The notes under the pieces are model-generated. The model made no database searches and was not told the origin of the DNA. It was given only the letters and a program-made list of their open reading frames with translations. Both the position numbers and the translations under genes were made by a program. Shown here in pieces: positions 23,885-31,789 of a DNA stretch of 64,000 nucleotides; the stretch's first letter is position 1; every line of letters starts with the position of its first letter. The stretch is from DASXAI01 sp963728985. GTDB lineage: Bacteria; Actinomycetota; Acidimicrobiia; Acidimicrobiales; Ilumatobacteraceae. The stretch spans positions 186,001-250,000 of the forward strand of contig CAVSME010000006.1 of NCBI GenBank assembly GCA_963728985.1, written 5' to 3'.

Positions 23885-24648
23885 GCAGCGCGGCCAACGC
23901 GCTGGAGCTGCGCAACGTCACGGTTCGCTTCGGTGGTCTCACCGCCCTGCGGGACGTCTCCGTCCACGCCGAGCCGGGGGAGATCGTCGGGCTGATCGGA
24001 CCGAACGGGTCGGGGAAGACGACGTTGCTCAACGTCGTGACCGGTCTGGTGAAGCCCGCCTCGGGAGAGGTGCGGATCGGGTCCTGGTCGTGCCGTCGCC
24101 TCAGCGTCCATCGCCGGGTGCACCTCGGCCTGGCTCGCACCTTCCAACGGGCGTCGCTGTTCGCCGACCTGAGCATCCACGACCACCTCACGTTGGCGGC
24201 CGAGGCCAAGCACATCTGGCGCCGCCGGGCCGATCGTTCCTCCGATCCGGCCGAGACCGGCGCCACGAGCGTCGAGGCGATGCTGACGTCGGAGCCGTGG
24301 AACCTCGACCTCAACTGGCTCGTCGGCAGCCTCCCGCTCGGCGGGACGCGTGCCGTCGAGCTGGCCATGGCCCTCGTCGTTCCCCCGAAGGTCCTGCTGC
24401 TCGACGAACCCCTCTCCGGTCTCGACCCCGTCGAGCGCGACGCCTTCGCCTCGACGCTGCGGGAGATCCGCAGCCGCCTCGGCCTCACGATCATCCTGGT
24501 GGAGCACGACGTGGAATCGGTCGTCCGCCTGGCCGACCGGCTCGTCGTCCTCGACTTCGGCGTCAAGCTGGCCGACGGACCGACATCGGAGATCCTCACC
24601 AACACCAAGGTGCGCGAGGCGTACTTCGGGACCGGGGAGATGGTGTGA
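23881..24648 (+). CDS. ABC transporter ATP-binding protein, LivG type
   Basis: A 255-aa ATPase with Walker A GPNGSGKT at residues 40-47, Walker B LLLDEPLSGLDP near 170 and H-loop VEHDV near 202. The signature is LPLGGTRAVE, where LivG proteins usually carry LPYGxQ. It energises the fused permease with the LivF subunit. Overlaps its neighbours by 4 nt and 1 nt. Confidence 0.93.
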   Translation: MSSAANALELRNVTVRFGGLTALRDVSVHAEPGEIVGLIGPNGSGKTTLLNVVTGLVKPASGEVRIGSWSCRRLSVHRRVHLGLARTFQRASLFADLSIHDHLTLAAEAKHIWRRRADRSSDPAETGATSVEAMLTSEPWNLDLNWLVGSLPLGGTRAVELAMALVVPPKVLLLDEPLSGLDPVERDAFASTLREIRSRLGLTIILVEHDVESVVRLADRLVVLDFGVKLADGPTSEILTNTKVREAYFGTGEMV

Positions 24649-25433
24649 TGGCCACCGACGTCGCGCCGAAGAAGGCGTTCACCGCCACCTCCCTGAGCTT
24701 GACGGACGTGAGCCACTCCTACGGCGCCCTTCCGGCGCTGCGCAACGTCTCGATCGATGTGCCCGCGGGAACCGTCTGCGCCATCCTCGGCACCAACGGC
24801 GCCGGCAAGTCGACGCTCGCGTCGGCCATCGCCGGCGTCGTGCAGACCAGCCCGGGCTCGATCGTCCTCGACGGTGAGGACGTGAGCCGCCTGCCCCGCC
24901 ACGCGCGGGCCCGGCGCGGCCTCTCGTTCGTGCCCGAGGGCGGCGCCCTGTTCCCCGGGCTGACGGTGGCCGAGAACCTCCTCGTCGGCGACCGCGGCGC
25001 CTCGCGCAAGGAGCGCAAGGAGACGCTGGAACGGGCGGCGACGCTCTTCCCCTTCATGCGCAAGCGCTGGAACGAGCGCGCCGGCATGCTGTCGGGCGGC
25101 GAGCAGCAGATGGTGTCGCTCAGTCGCGTCCTCGTCCACCCATCGGCGGTCGTCGCCATCGACGAGCTGTCGCACGGTCTGGCGCCGGCCATCGTCGAGC
25201 AGCTCTTCACGGTGCTCGCCGGCTTCCGCGGCGAGATGACGCTGGTGCTCATCGAGCAGTACGTGAAGCGGGCCCACGAGTTGGCCGATCAGGTCGTCGT
25301 GCTGTCGTACGGCCAGGTCGCCCTCCAGCGCCCGGCCGCCGACGTGACGCTGGGCGAGATCGAAGAGGCCTACGAGCTCGATCTGACCGCCGGCGGCGGC
25401 CCCGCGGCGGTCGGGGACCCGTCGGTGTCATGA
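24648..25433 (+). CDS. ABC transporter ATP-binding protein, LivF type
   Basis: A 261-aa ATPase. Walker A is GTNGAGKST near residue 45, the canonical signature LSGGEQQM near 147 and Walker B VVAIDELSHGLAP near 170. In VFVPEGGALFPGLTV-type position it has SFVPEGGALFPGLTVAEN, typical of LivF. It starts with TGATG overlap to LivG. It is the last gene of the transporter operon; 27 bp later a MarR regulator begins. Confidence 0.93.
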   Translation: MATDVAPKKAFTATSLSLTDVSHSYGALPALRNVSIDVPAGTVCAILGTNGAGKSTLASAIAGVVQTSPGSIVLDGEDVSRLPRHARARRGLSFVPEGGALFPGLTVAENLLVGDRGASRKERKETLERAATLFPFMRKRWNERAGMLSGGEQQMVSLSRVLVHPSAVVAIDELSHGLAPAIVEQLFTVLAGFRGEMTLVLIEQYVKRAHELADQVVVLSYGQVALQRPAADVTLGEIEEAYELDLTAGGGPAAVGDPSVS

Positions 25434-25460
25434 GTCGACGCCGACCCGATCACGGGTGAC

Positions 25461-25946
25461 ATGCTCGCCGTGCCTGACTCTGAGAACAGTCGACGCGCCC
25501 GCGGGCCGACGGGCGAGCGCGTCGACCGCGTCTTGATGACGACGGCCAAGGCCATCCGGCGGGCGTACGACGCCGCGCTCGGCGAACGCCTCAGCCTCAC
25601 CCTCCACGAGGCCGACATCCTGTGGCAGCTGTCCGACGCCCGGTCGCTGACGCAGGTCGAGCTGGCCCGGCGGGTCGGCGTCAGCCCGGCGCGCATCGGG
25701 GTCCACATCGACTCGCTGGCGGGCCGGGAGGCCGTGAAGCGAGTGGCCGACCCGGCCGACCGGCGCGTGTGGAAGGTCTCGCTGACCCGGCGCGGCCGGT
25801 CGTTGTGGAAGCAGACCGTCGCCGTCAAGGGGACAGTACGAGCCAGCGTGCACGCCGGCCTGAGTGACGGGGACCTCGACCTGCTCGACCAGCTGCTGGG
25901 TTCGCTGCAGGAGAACCTGGACGGGGTGGTGGAAGATGTCAGCTGA
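25461..25946 (+). CDS. MarR family transcriptional regulator
   Basis: A 161-aa winged-helix regulator with the MarR core: LTLHEADILWQL, the recognition segment LTQVELARRVGVSPARIGVHIDSL and the wing DPADRRVWKVSLTRRG. ATG 25461 is used; GTG 25470 is possible. It probably responds to a substrate or CoA adduct of this pathway and represses the adjoining operon. The last 11 nt overlap the NTF2-like gene. Confidence 0.9.
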   Translation: MLAVPDSENSRRARGPTGERVDRVLMTTAKAIRRAYDAALGERLSLTLHEADILWQLSDARSLTQVELARRVGVSPARIGVHIDSLAGREAVKRVADPADRRVWKVSLTRRGRSLWKQTVAVKGTVRASVHAGLSDGDLDLLDQLLGSLQENLDGVVEDVS

Positions 25947-26370
25947 CGACGAGGGCGCCATCCGGGCCTTGGCGCTGGCATACGCCCATCACGCCGATCA
26001 CCGTGAACCCGAGCTCCTCGCTGCGCTGTTCGAGCCCGACGCCGCACTGCGGATGGTCTGGCGCAGCGGATCGACGCCACCGGTCGAGAGCCGCGGCCAC
26101 CGCCAGATCGCGCACGTGGTCGGCCAGCTCCGGCAGTTCCCCACCACGTTCCACTTCGTCGGCAACCACCTGGTCGACGTGACCGGCGACGAGGCGACCG
26201 GCGAGGTCTACTGCGAGGCCCACCACCTCAGCGCCGAAGGCGTCGACCACGTGATGTTCATCCGCTACCGCGATCGCTACCGGCGCGCCGGCACGGCGTG
26301 GCGGTTCGCCGAGCGGGAGACGTTCGTGGAGTGGATGGAGGAACGGACGCCCGCCCGTCTCAGGTGGTGA
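25936..26370 (+). CDS. NTF2/SnoaL-like protein
   Basis: A 144-aa cone-shaped alpha+beta fold (SnoaL_4-like): AIRALALAYAHHADHREPELLAALFEPDAALR is broken up by family pattern ALAxxYAxxxDxR…LFxPDA, and FHFVGNHLVDVTGDEATGE is in the sheet region. Members are isomerases, dehydratases or accessory proteins of ring-modifying pathways; a catalytic residue cannot be assigned. It overlaps MarR at the start and the convergent monooxygenase by 11 nt at the end. Confidence 0.85.
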   Translation: MSADDEGAIRALALAYAHHADHREPELLAALFEPDAALRMVWRSGSTPPVESRGHRQIAHVVGQLRQFPTTFHFVGNHLVDVTGDEATGEVYCEAHHLSAEGVDHVMFIRYRDRYRRAGTAWRFAERETFVEWMEERTPARLRW

Positions 26371-28255
26371 CCTCGACTCGCCCGAACACGTACGGTGCCA
26401 TGGTCTCGCACGCCTCCTGGCGGTAGCGCAGCCAGGCGGCGCCGCCGTAGTAGGCGAGGCTGCCGGGGGCGGCTTGACCGTGGCCGTTGTAGTAGGAGAG
26501 GCAGTCGCGCAGCGGTGCCGTGGCGATGTCGGCCTGGCGGCAGTGGGCGGCGTAGTCGTCCTCCGCCTCGGTGGAGACATCGACGACGTCCTCGTGCTGC
26601 TCGCGCATGGTCCGCAGCATCCACGAGATGTACTCCGAGTGGGTGTCGATGGCGTCGGTGAAGTTGAAGCTGCCGCCGCCGCCCTGGGGGCCGGTCATGA
26701 TGAACAGGTTCGGGAAGCCGTGGCTGTGCAAGCCGAGGAACGTCTTGGTCCCCTCGGTCTGCCACTTCTCGCTCAGGGTGCGCCCGCCCCGGCCCACGAT
26801 CATGTTGAACGTCGACGTGGCCATCCACTGGAACCCGGTGGCGTAGATCAACACGTCGACGGGGTACTCCACGCCGTCGTGCACGACGCCGCGCTCGTTG
26901 ATCTTGGTGACGCCCATCGGCGCGGTGTCGACGAGGTGGACGTTGGGCCGGTTGAACGACGGCAGGTACTCGTCGTGGAAGGTGGGCCGCTTGCAGCCGT
27001 AGGGGTAGTAGGGCTTCAGCGCCGCCGCTGTCTTCGGGTCCTCGACGATGGCGTCGATGCGGGCGCGGATCTGCTCCATGATCCGGAAGTTGGAGTTGAG
27101 CTGCTTCTGCATCAGCTCCTCGGGCGTGAGCTCCCGCTCGTGCTGCTTGCGCTCCTTGAAGTCGGCGATCTTCCCCGCCAGGTAGTCGTCGTTGGCCTTC
27201 ATGGCGGTGCGGCCGGCCGAGATCTTGGCGAAGCGGGCCCGCCGGGTCCGGGCCCAGCCGGGCTCGCCCCGCCACTGCTCCCGCTCCTCGTCGGTGGTGG
27301 CCCGCTGGTCGCGCACGTCGATGGTGGACGGCGTGCGCTGGAACACGTACAGCTCGCCCACGATCTTGGCCAGCTCGGGGACGGCTTGCACAGCGGTGGC
27401 GCCGGTGCCGATGATCCCCACGCGCTTGCCCTCGAGGTCCACCTTGTAGTTCCAGCGCGACGTGTGGAAGGCCTCGCCCTGGAACGTCTCCATGCCCTCG
27501 ATGCGGGCCAGCTTCGGGCTGGTGAGGATGCCGTTGGCGAGGATCACGAACCGGGCCCGCATGGCGTCGCCCCGGTTGGTGCACACGGTCCAGCGCGCCG
27601 TCTCCTCGTCCCACACCGTCTTCTCGACGGTGGTGTGGAAGAGGCAGTGGTCGTAGAAGCCGAACTTCTCGGCCATGTTCTGGCAGTACTCGAGGATCTC
27701 GAAGCCCGAGGCGAACTTCATCGACGGGACGTAGCCCATCTCCTCGAGCAGCGGCAGGTAGCTGTACGACTCGACGTCACAGGCGATGCCCGGGTACCGG
27801 TTCCAGTACCAGGTGCCGCCGACGTCGCCGCCCTTCTCGCAGAAGCGGACGTCGGTGAAGCCCGCTTGGCTGAGCTTGTACCAGAGCAGGAGACCGGCGA
27901 AGCCGGCGCCGACGACGAGGATGTCGCACTCGTCGGTGAGCGCCTCGCGCTCTATCGGCGGCTCGGAGTAGACGTCCTCGAGGTACTTGGCGAACTCACC
28001 CTCGATGGCCATGTAGTCCGCCGCGCCTCGGCGGACCTCCTTGAAGGCCCGGTACTTCGCCTGCTCCTCGGCGTTGAAGACGGCACCCGGCGGCTGGTCC
28101 GGCAGTGAGGTCAGGCGCTCGTCGTCGACGACCGAGTACCCGGCGCTCACCCGGGTGGCGGCGGCCGGCGCGGCGCGCGTCGCGAAGGTCTTCTGACCCG
28201 TGTTCGGGTCGATGCGGATGGGGTCGTCCGGCTGGCCAGGCAACGGTGGCTCCAT
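26360..28255 (-). CDS. Baeyer-Villiger-type flavin monooxygenase
   Basis: A 631-aa FAD/NADPH monooxygenase. An N-terminal extension of about 105 residues precedes the FAD motif GAGFAG (116-121). GGTWYWNRYPG (146-156) and the fingerprint FxGxxxHxxxW (F258 to W268) identify a type I Baeyer-Villiger enzyme; the NADPH motif IGTGATA follows near 283. It inserts oxygen next to a ketone, giving an ester or lactone that the nearby esterases could open. The extension resembles that of cyclopentadecanone/steroid BVMOs. ATG at 28253-28255 abuts the stop of the CoA-transferase (TGAATG). Confidence 0.93.
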   Translation of the reverse strand: MEPPLPGQPDDPIRIDPNTGQKTFATRAAPAAATRVSAGYSVVDDERLTSLPDQPPGAVFNAEEQAKYRAFKEVRRGAADYMAIEGEFAKYLEDVYSEPPIEREALTDECDILVVGAGFAGLLLWYKLSQAGFTDVRFCEKGGDVGGTWYWNRYPGIACDVESYSYLPLLEEMGYVPSMKFASGFEILEYCQNMAEKFGFYDHCLFHTTVEKTVWDEETARWTVCTNRGDAMRARFVILANGILTSPKLARIEGMETFQGEAFHTSRWNYKVDLEGKRVGIIGTGATAVQAVPELAKIVGELYVFQRTPSTIDVRDQRATTDEEREQWRGEPGWARTRRARFAKISAGRTAMKANDDYLAGKIADFKERKQHERELTPEELMQKQLNSNFRIMEQIRARIDAIVEDPKTAAALKPYYPYGCKRPTFHDEYLPSFNRPNVHLVDTAPMGVTKINERGVVHDGVEYPVDVLIYATGFQWMATSTFNMIVGRGGRTLSEKWQTEGTKTFLGLHSHGFPNLFIMTGPQGGGGSFNFTDAIDTHSEYISWMLRTMREQHEDVVDVSTEAEDDYAAHCRQADIATAPLRDCLSYYNGHGQAAPGSLAYYGGAAWLRYRQEACETMAPYVFGRVEVTT

Positions 28256-29494
28256 TCAGGGGATGGGTTCGGGGTTCGGTACAGCGTGTTCGTCGCGGCG
28301 CAGGACGCCGCGGGCGTAAAGATCGGCGATGTGGTCGGTGTCGAGGCCGAGCAGCTCGGCCAGCACGGCGTCGTTGTCGGCGCCGAACGCGCCCAGCTCG
28401 TGCGGGGCCTGGTCGGTGGCCTCGGAGAAGCGCCACGGGACGCTGGGGAGGGTGACATCGTCGCCGCCGTCGACATGAGCCGTCACCACGGCGTCACGCT
28501 CGGCCGCCCAGGCCGTGTCGGGCACGGCGACGACGCTGCGGACCCGCCCGACGGCGAGCCCGGCATCGCGCAGCACTGCCTCGACCTCCTCGATGCCGCC
28601 CAGCTCGAGCAGGGCCTCCTGCAACGTGGCGATCACCTCGGCGCGGCGCTGCCGCCGGGCACCGGAGTCGACGAACCGCTCGTCCTCGATGAGCTCCGGA
28701 CGGTTGAAGGCGCGGCACAACGTAGCGAAGACCTCGCTGCTGATCGGGTTGCCGGCGCTGAAGCTCTGCTCGTCGGACGTGGTGAACAGCGTCTGAGCCG
28801 TCGAGCCCGACCGGGGGGCCTTGGCCCCGCTGAGCAACCCGGCGGCGAACTCGTTGAAGTAGAGGATGGAGTGGGCCAGCGAGATGTCGATGTGCTGGCC
28901 CCGCCCCGTCCGGCTGCGCTGCATCAGCGCCGCGAGGAGGGCGATGGTGGCGTCCTTGGCGGCGGCCAGGTCGGCGATCGACATCGGATCGTGCTCGACC
29001 GGTTCCGACCGCAGCTGCGCGGCGGTGTGGAGGTAGCCGGCCTCACCGTGCACGAACGGCGCGTAGGCCCGGCGGTCGCGCCACTCCCCGGTCTGGCCGT
29101 AGCCCGAGATCGACACGTAGACGAGTGCGGGGCAGTCGGCGGCGATCGAGTCGTAGTCGAGGCCCCACGAGCGCATGACGCCGGGGCGGAAGTTCTCGAT
29201 GAGGACGTCGACCGCGCCGGCCAGTCGGCGCACGAGGTTGCGGCCGTCCTGCTGGGCGAGGTCCACCGCGATGAGCCGCTTGGCCAGGTTCAGCTGCACG
29301 AAGCCGGGCGGGCTCGGGTGACCGGCGCCGCGGGCGGCGCGGGTCTGGTCGCCGTCGGGTGGCTCGAGCTTGATGACGTCGGCGCCGAGCTCCGCCAGCA
29401 GGCGCGTGCAGTGCGGACCGGCGACCACGCGCGACAGGTCGAGCACGCGGACGCCGGCCAGCGGCCGATCGCTGCCGCTCGCGCTCAGCGCCAC
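28256..29494 (-). CDS. CaiB/BaiF family CoA-transferase
   Basis: A 412-aa class III CoA-transferase: GVRVLDLSRVVAGPHCTRLL, LGADVIKLEPPDGDQTR, LIENFRPGVM, SISGYGQTG and catalytic Asp in SIADLAAAKD (about 172). The GTG at 29494 overlaps the acyl-CoA dehydrogenase stop by 10 nt, and its stop touches the monooxygenase ATG. The three genes 30723 to 26360 thus form one tight operon of dehydrogenase, CoA-transferase and BVMO. Confidence 0.92.
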   Translation of the reverse strand: MALSASGSDRPLAGVRVLDLSRVVAGPHCTRLLAELGADVIKLEPPDGDQTRAARGAGHPSPPGFVQLNLAKRLIAVDLAQQDGRNLVRRLAGAVDVLIENFRPGVMRSWGLDYDSIAADCPALVYVSISGYGQTGEWRDRRAYAPFVHGEAGYLHTAAQLRSEPVEHDPMSIADLAAAKDATIALLAALMQRSRTGRGQHIDISLAHSILYFNEFAAGLLSGAKAPRSGSTAQTLFTTSDEQSFSAGNPISSEVFATLCRAFNRPELIEDERFVDSGARRQRRAEVIATLQEALLELGGIEEVEAVLRDAGLAVGRVRSVVAVPDTAWAAERDAVVTAHVDGGDDVTLPSVPWRFSEATDQAPHELGAFGADNDAVLAELLGLDTDHIADLYARGVLRRDEHAVPNPEPIP

Positions 29495-30723
29495 GTCGAG
29501 GCTCCGTGGGCGATGTCGCTGAAGGGCTGGTCCGTCTCGACGCCGGGCTCGCGGGGGAGACCGAGCACCTTCTCCGCGAGGTGGTTGCGCTGGATCTCGT
29601 CGGTGCCCCCGGCGATCGACGTGGCCGGGCTCGACAGCGCGAAGTCCTGGAAGCCGGCCGACGGGGCGTCGTCGTCGAGCAGCATCCCGTAGGCACCCTG
29701 TACCGCGAGCCCGAGGTCGCGCTGGCCGCGCGTGATGTCGGAGACGGTGATCTTCGAGATGGGACCCTCGAGCCCCGGGACCGAGGAGCTCCGCATGCGC
29801 TGGTTCGTGTAGCCCATGATCGCCCGGCGGGTGTGGAGCACGGCGAGGTCCTGGCGGACGTGCGGGTCCGATGCGGCCCCGAACTCCCCGACGAGGTGGT
29901 TGAGGATGCGACCGACGCCCCGATTGCCGCGGGCGGGATTGGCCACGCCCCGCACCATCTCGTCGACGAGCTGACCGGCGGGCATCTTCAGATCCACGGG
30001 GCCGAACGGGCCACCCTCGTGGGCCGCCGGGTTGAAGGAGTTCTTCTCGTAGGTGAGGAACGTGCGGGTCACGGGCCAGCCCTCGCCCTCGCCGCCGAGG
30101 AGGTCGCGGTTGGCCACGATGGCGCCGTCGAAGTGCACGAGGTTGAACTCGGCGCGGCCGTTCATCTGCCGGATCGGGCGCGCCTCGACGCCGGGCTGCA
30201 GCGCGGGGCAGAGGAAGAACGACAGGCCGCGGTGCTTCGGCACCTCCCAGTTGGTGCGGGCCAGCAGCATGCCGTAGGACACGATCCGGGCGTTGCTCGT
30301 CCAGACCTTCGTGCCGGTGATGCGCCACTCGTCGCCGTCGCGCTCGGCCGCCGTGCGGCTACCCGCCAGATCCGAGCCGGCATCGGGTTCGGACAGCATC
30401 TGGCACGTGGTCTCGCCGCCGTAGGCCATGCCCCGCAGGAAGCGGTCGCACTGCTCGTCGTTGCCGTGGCGGAAGAGCATCGGTGCCAGGAGCGTGGGGC
30501 CGATGCCCGACGGCGGGCCCAGCGCACCGGCGGCGCGCCGCTCCGCCCGGACCAGCTTGGCCCCCGACGTCGGCAGGCCCTTGCCGCCCCACTCCTCGGG
30601 CCAGGTGGGGTAACCCCACCCGCTCTCGTACATGAGGCGGAACCATTCGCCTACCGTCAGGTCCGGGTTCCAGGAATCGCGGTACCACTCCCGGGCATCG
30701 GCAATGATCCGTTGCTCGTCCAT
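29485..30723 (-). CDS. Acyl-CoA dehydrogenase
   Basis: A 412-aa FAD acyl-CoA dehydrogenase. ATG 30721-30723 (MDEQRIIADA) was chosen because a GGGGG ribosome-binding site lies about 8 bases upstream. Motifs are CQMLSEPDAGSD near 125, GTKVWTSNA near 147 and AGGTDEIQRN near 385. FAQFAL-like residues and the LLM gene divergent to it suggest regulation from the shared 100-bp region. Confidence 0.93.
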   Translation of the reverse strand: MDEQRIIADAREWYRDSWNPDLTVGEWFRLMYESGWGYPTWPEEWGGKGLPTSGAKLVRAERRAAGALGPPSGIGPTLLAPMLFRHGNDEQCDRFLRGMAYGGETTCQMLSEPDAGSDLAGSRTAAERDGDEWRITGTKVWTSNARIVSYGMLLARTNWEVPKHRGLSFFLCPALQPGVEARPIRQMNGRAEFNLVHFDGAIVANRDLLGGEGEGWPVTRTFLTYEKNSFNPAAHEGGPFGPVDLKMPAGQLVDEMVRGVANPARGNRGVGRILNHLVGEFGAASDPHVRQDLAVLHTRRAIMGYTNQRMRSSSVPGLEGPISKITVSDITRGQRDLGLAVQGAYGMLLDDDAPSAGFQDFALSSPATSIAGGTDEIQRNHLAEKVLGLPREPGVETDQPFSDIAHGASTWR

Positions 30724-30774
30724 CTCGGGCCCCCTGACCGATGCCGGCCTCACCGTCTAGCGGCTGAGCGCAAT

Positions 30775-30802
30775 GAGTCGACTGAATGGACAGAGTAGAC
30801 TG
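30775..30802. repeat. Direct repeat GAGTnGACTG in divergent promoter region
   Basis: GAGTCGACTG (30775-30784) and GAGTAGACTG (30793-30802) match in 9 of 10 bases, 18 bp apart. The first copy contains the 8-bp palindrome AGTCGACT, and the second overlaps a possible -10 TAGACT. They lie between the divergent acyl-CoA dehydrogenase and LLM genes, so they may be a shared regulator site. Confidence 0.45.
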
Positions 30803-30823
30803 CTTGTGATGGGGGATCAAGCG

Positions 30824-31783
30824 ATGGCGGGTCAAGGGGTGGCCCTGCCGTCGGCCGTTCGTCCGCAGCTGTCTCTGGTGCTGATCAACTGGACCGCGGG
30901 GGTGCCGGAGGACTGGCGCTACGTGGTGGAGCGGGCGCAGGCGGCCGAGGAGGCCGGCGTCGACCGGGTGGTGGTGTCGGACCACGTGGTGTTCGGAGAG
31001 GACCTCGACGCCTACGGTCGGCCCGAGCTGGGCGGCATCGTCGGCGGTCGCCAGCCGACCGGACCGGACGGCTGCTGGCTCGAGCCGCTGACGTCGTTGG
31101 CCGTCATCGCCGGTGCCACCACCCGCGTGCGGCTGTGCACCGGCGTGCTGCTGGCCGCCCTGCGCCGGCCGGCGGTGCTGGCCAAGTCGGCGGCCACGCT
31201 CGACGTGCTGTCGGGCGGTCGGCTCGATCTCGGTGTCGGCATCGGCTGGCAGCGCGAGGAGTACGAAGCGGCGGGGCTCGACTTCGGTGGACGGGGGCGC
31301 CTGCTCGACCACACGCTCGAGGTGTGCGACGCCCTGTGGCGGGAGTCGCGGGCGAGCTACGCCTCGGACGAGCTCCGATTCGACGGCATCCACATGATGC
31401 CGAAGCCGCTCTCGCCCGGCGGCGTGCCGATCTGGATCAGCGGCACCATCAACGACCGCGTGCTGGCGCGGCTCGCCCGCTTCGGCGCCGGGTGGATCCC
31501 GTGGGGCGCCGACCTGGTCGATCTCTCTGCGTCCATCCCTCGCATGCGGGAGGGCGTGGCCGCGCTGGGCCGCGACCCTTCCAGCATCGGGGTCGTGGGC
31601 TCGATCCTGCCGGCGCCCGCTGGCGGCACCATCGACGCCGGCGCGGCCATGGCCCCCGTGCCCGCCCTCGTCGCCGCCGGCGTGACCGACGTACGGCTCT
31701 TCCTGCCGATGCCGGCCTCCCGCGGTGCCCTCGTCGATCAACTGGGCCCGCTCGTCGCTGCCTTCCGCGAGGTCGTCGGCTAG
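30824..31783 (+). CDS. LLM class F420-dependent oxidoreductase
   Basis: A 319-aa luciferase-like protein. ATG 30824 was chosen because GGGGGATCAAG ends 3 bases before it; the same RBS string precedes the lipoprotein at 20452. ATG 30809 and a further upstream start are alternatives. GVDRVVVSDHVVFGE, RLCTGVLLAALRRPAVLAK, SGGRLDLGVGIGWQREEYEAAGLDF is present in family order. It is divergent from the dehydrogenase/CoA-transferase/BVMO operon and likely belongs to the same pathway. Confidence 0.9.
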   Translation: MAGQGVALPSAVRPQLSLVLINWTAGVPEDWRYVVERAQAAEEAGVDRVVVSDHVVFGEDLDAYGRPELGGIVGGRQPTGPDGCWLEPLTSLAVIAGATTRVRLCTGVLLAALRRPAVLAKSAATLDVLSGGRLDLGVGIGWQREEYEAAGLDFGGRGRLLDHTLEVCDALWRESRASYASDELRFDGIHMMPKPLSPGGVPIWISGTINDRVLARLARFGAGWIPWGADLVDLSASIPRMREGVAALGRDPSSIGVVGSILPAPAGGTIDAGAAMAPVPALVAAGVTDVRLFLPMPASRGALVDQLGPLVAAFREVVG

Positions 31784-31789
31784 CAGGGG

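Noticed and set aside
23990..24380. Variant ABC signature LPLGG in LivG as a sign of inactivity
   Set aside because: LivG proteins normally have LPYG and not LSGGQ; all three LivG-type domains here share LPLG, so it is a lineage variant.
26474..28108. 544-codon plus-strand open frame
   Set aside because: Fully antisense to the Baeyer-Villiger monooxygenase, with no recognisable motif.
29495..30328. Upstream extension of the CoA-transferase frame
   Set aside because: It runs through the acyl-CoA dehydrogenase in another frame; family sequence begins only at GTG 29494.
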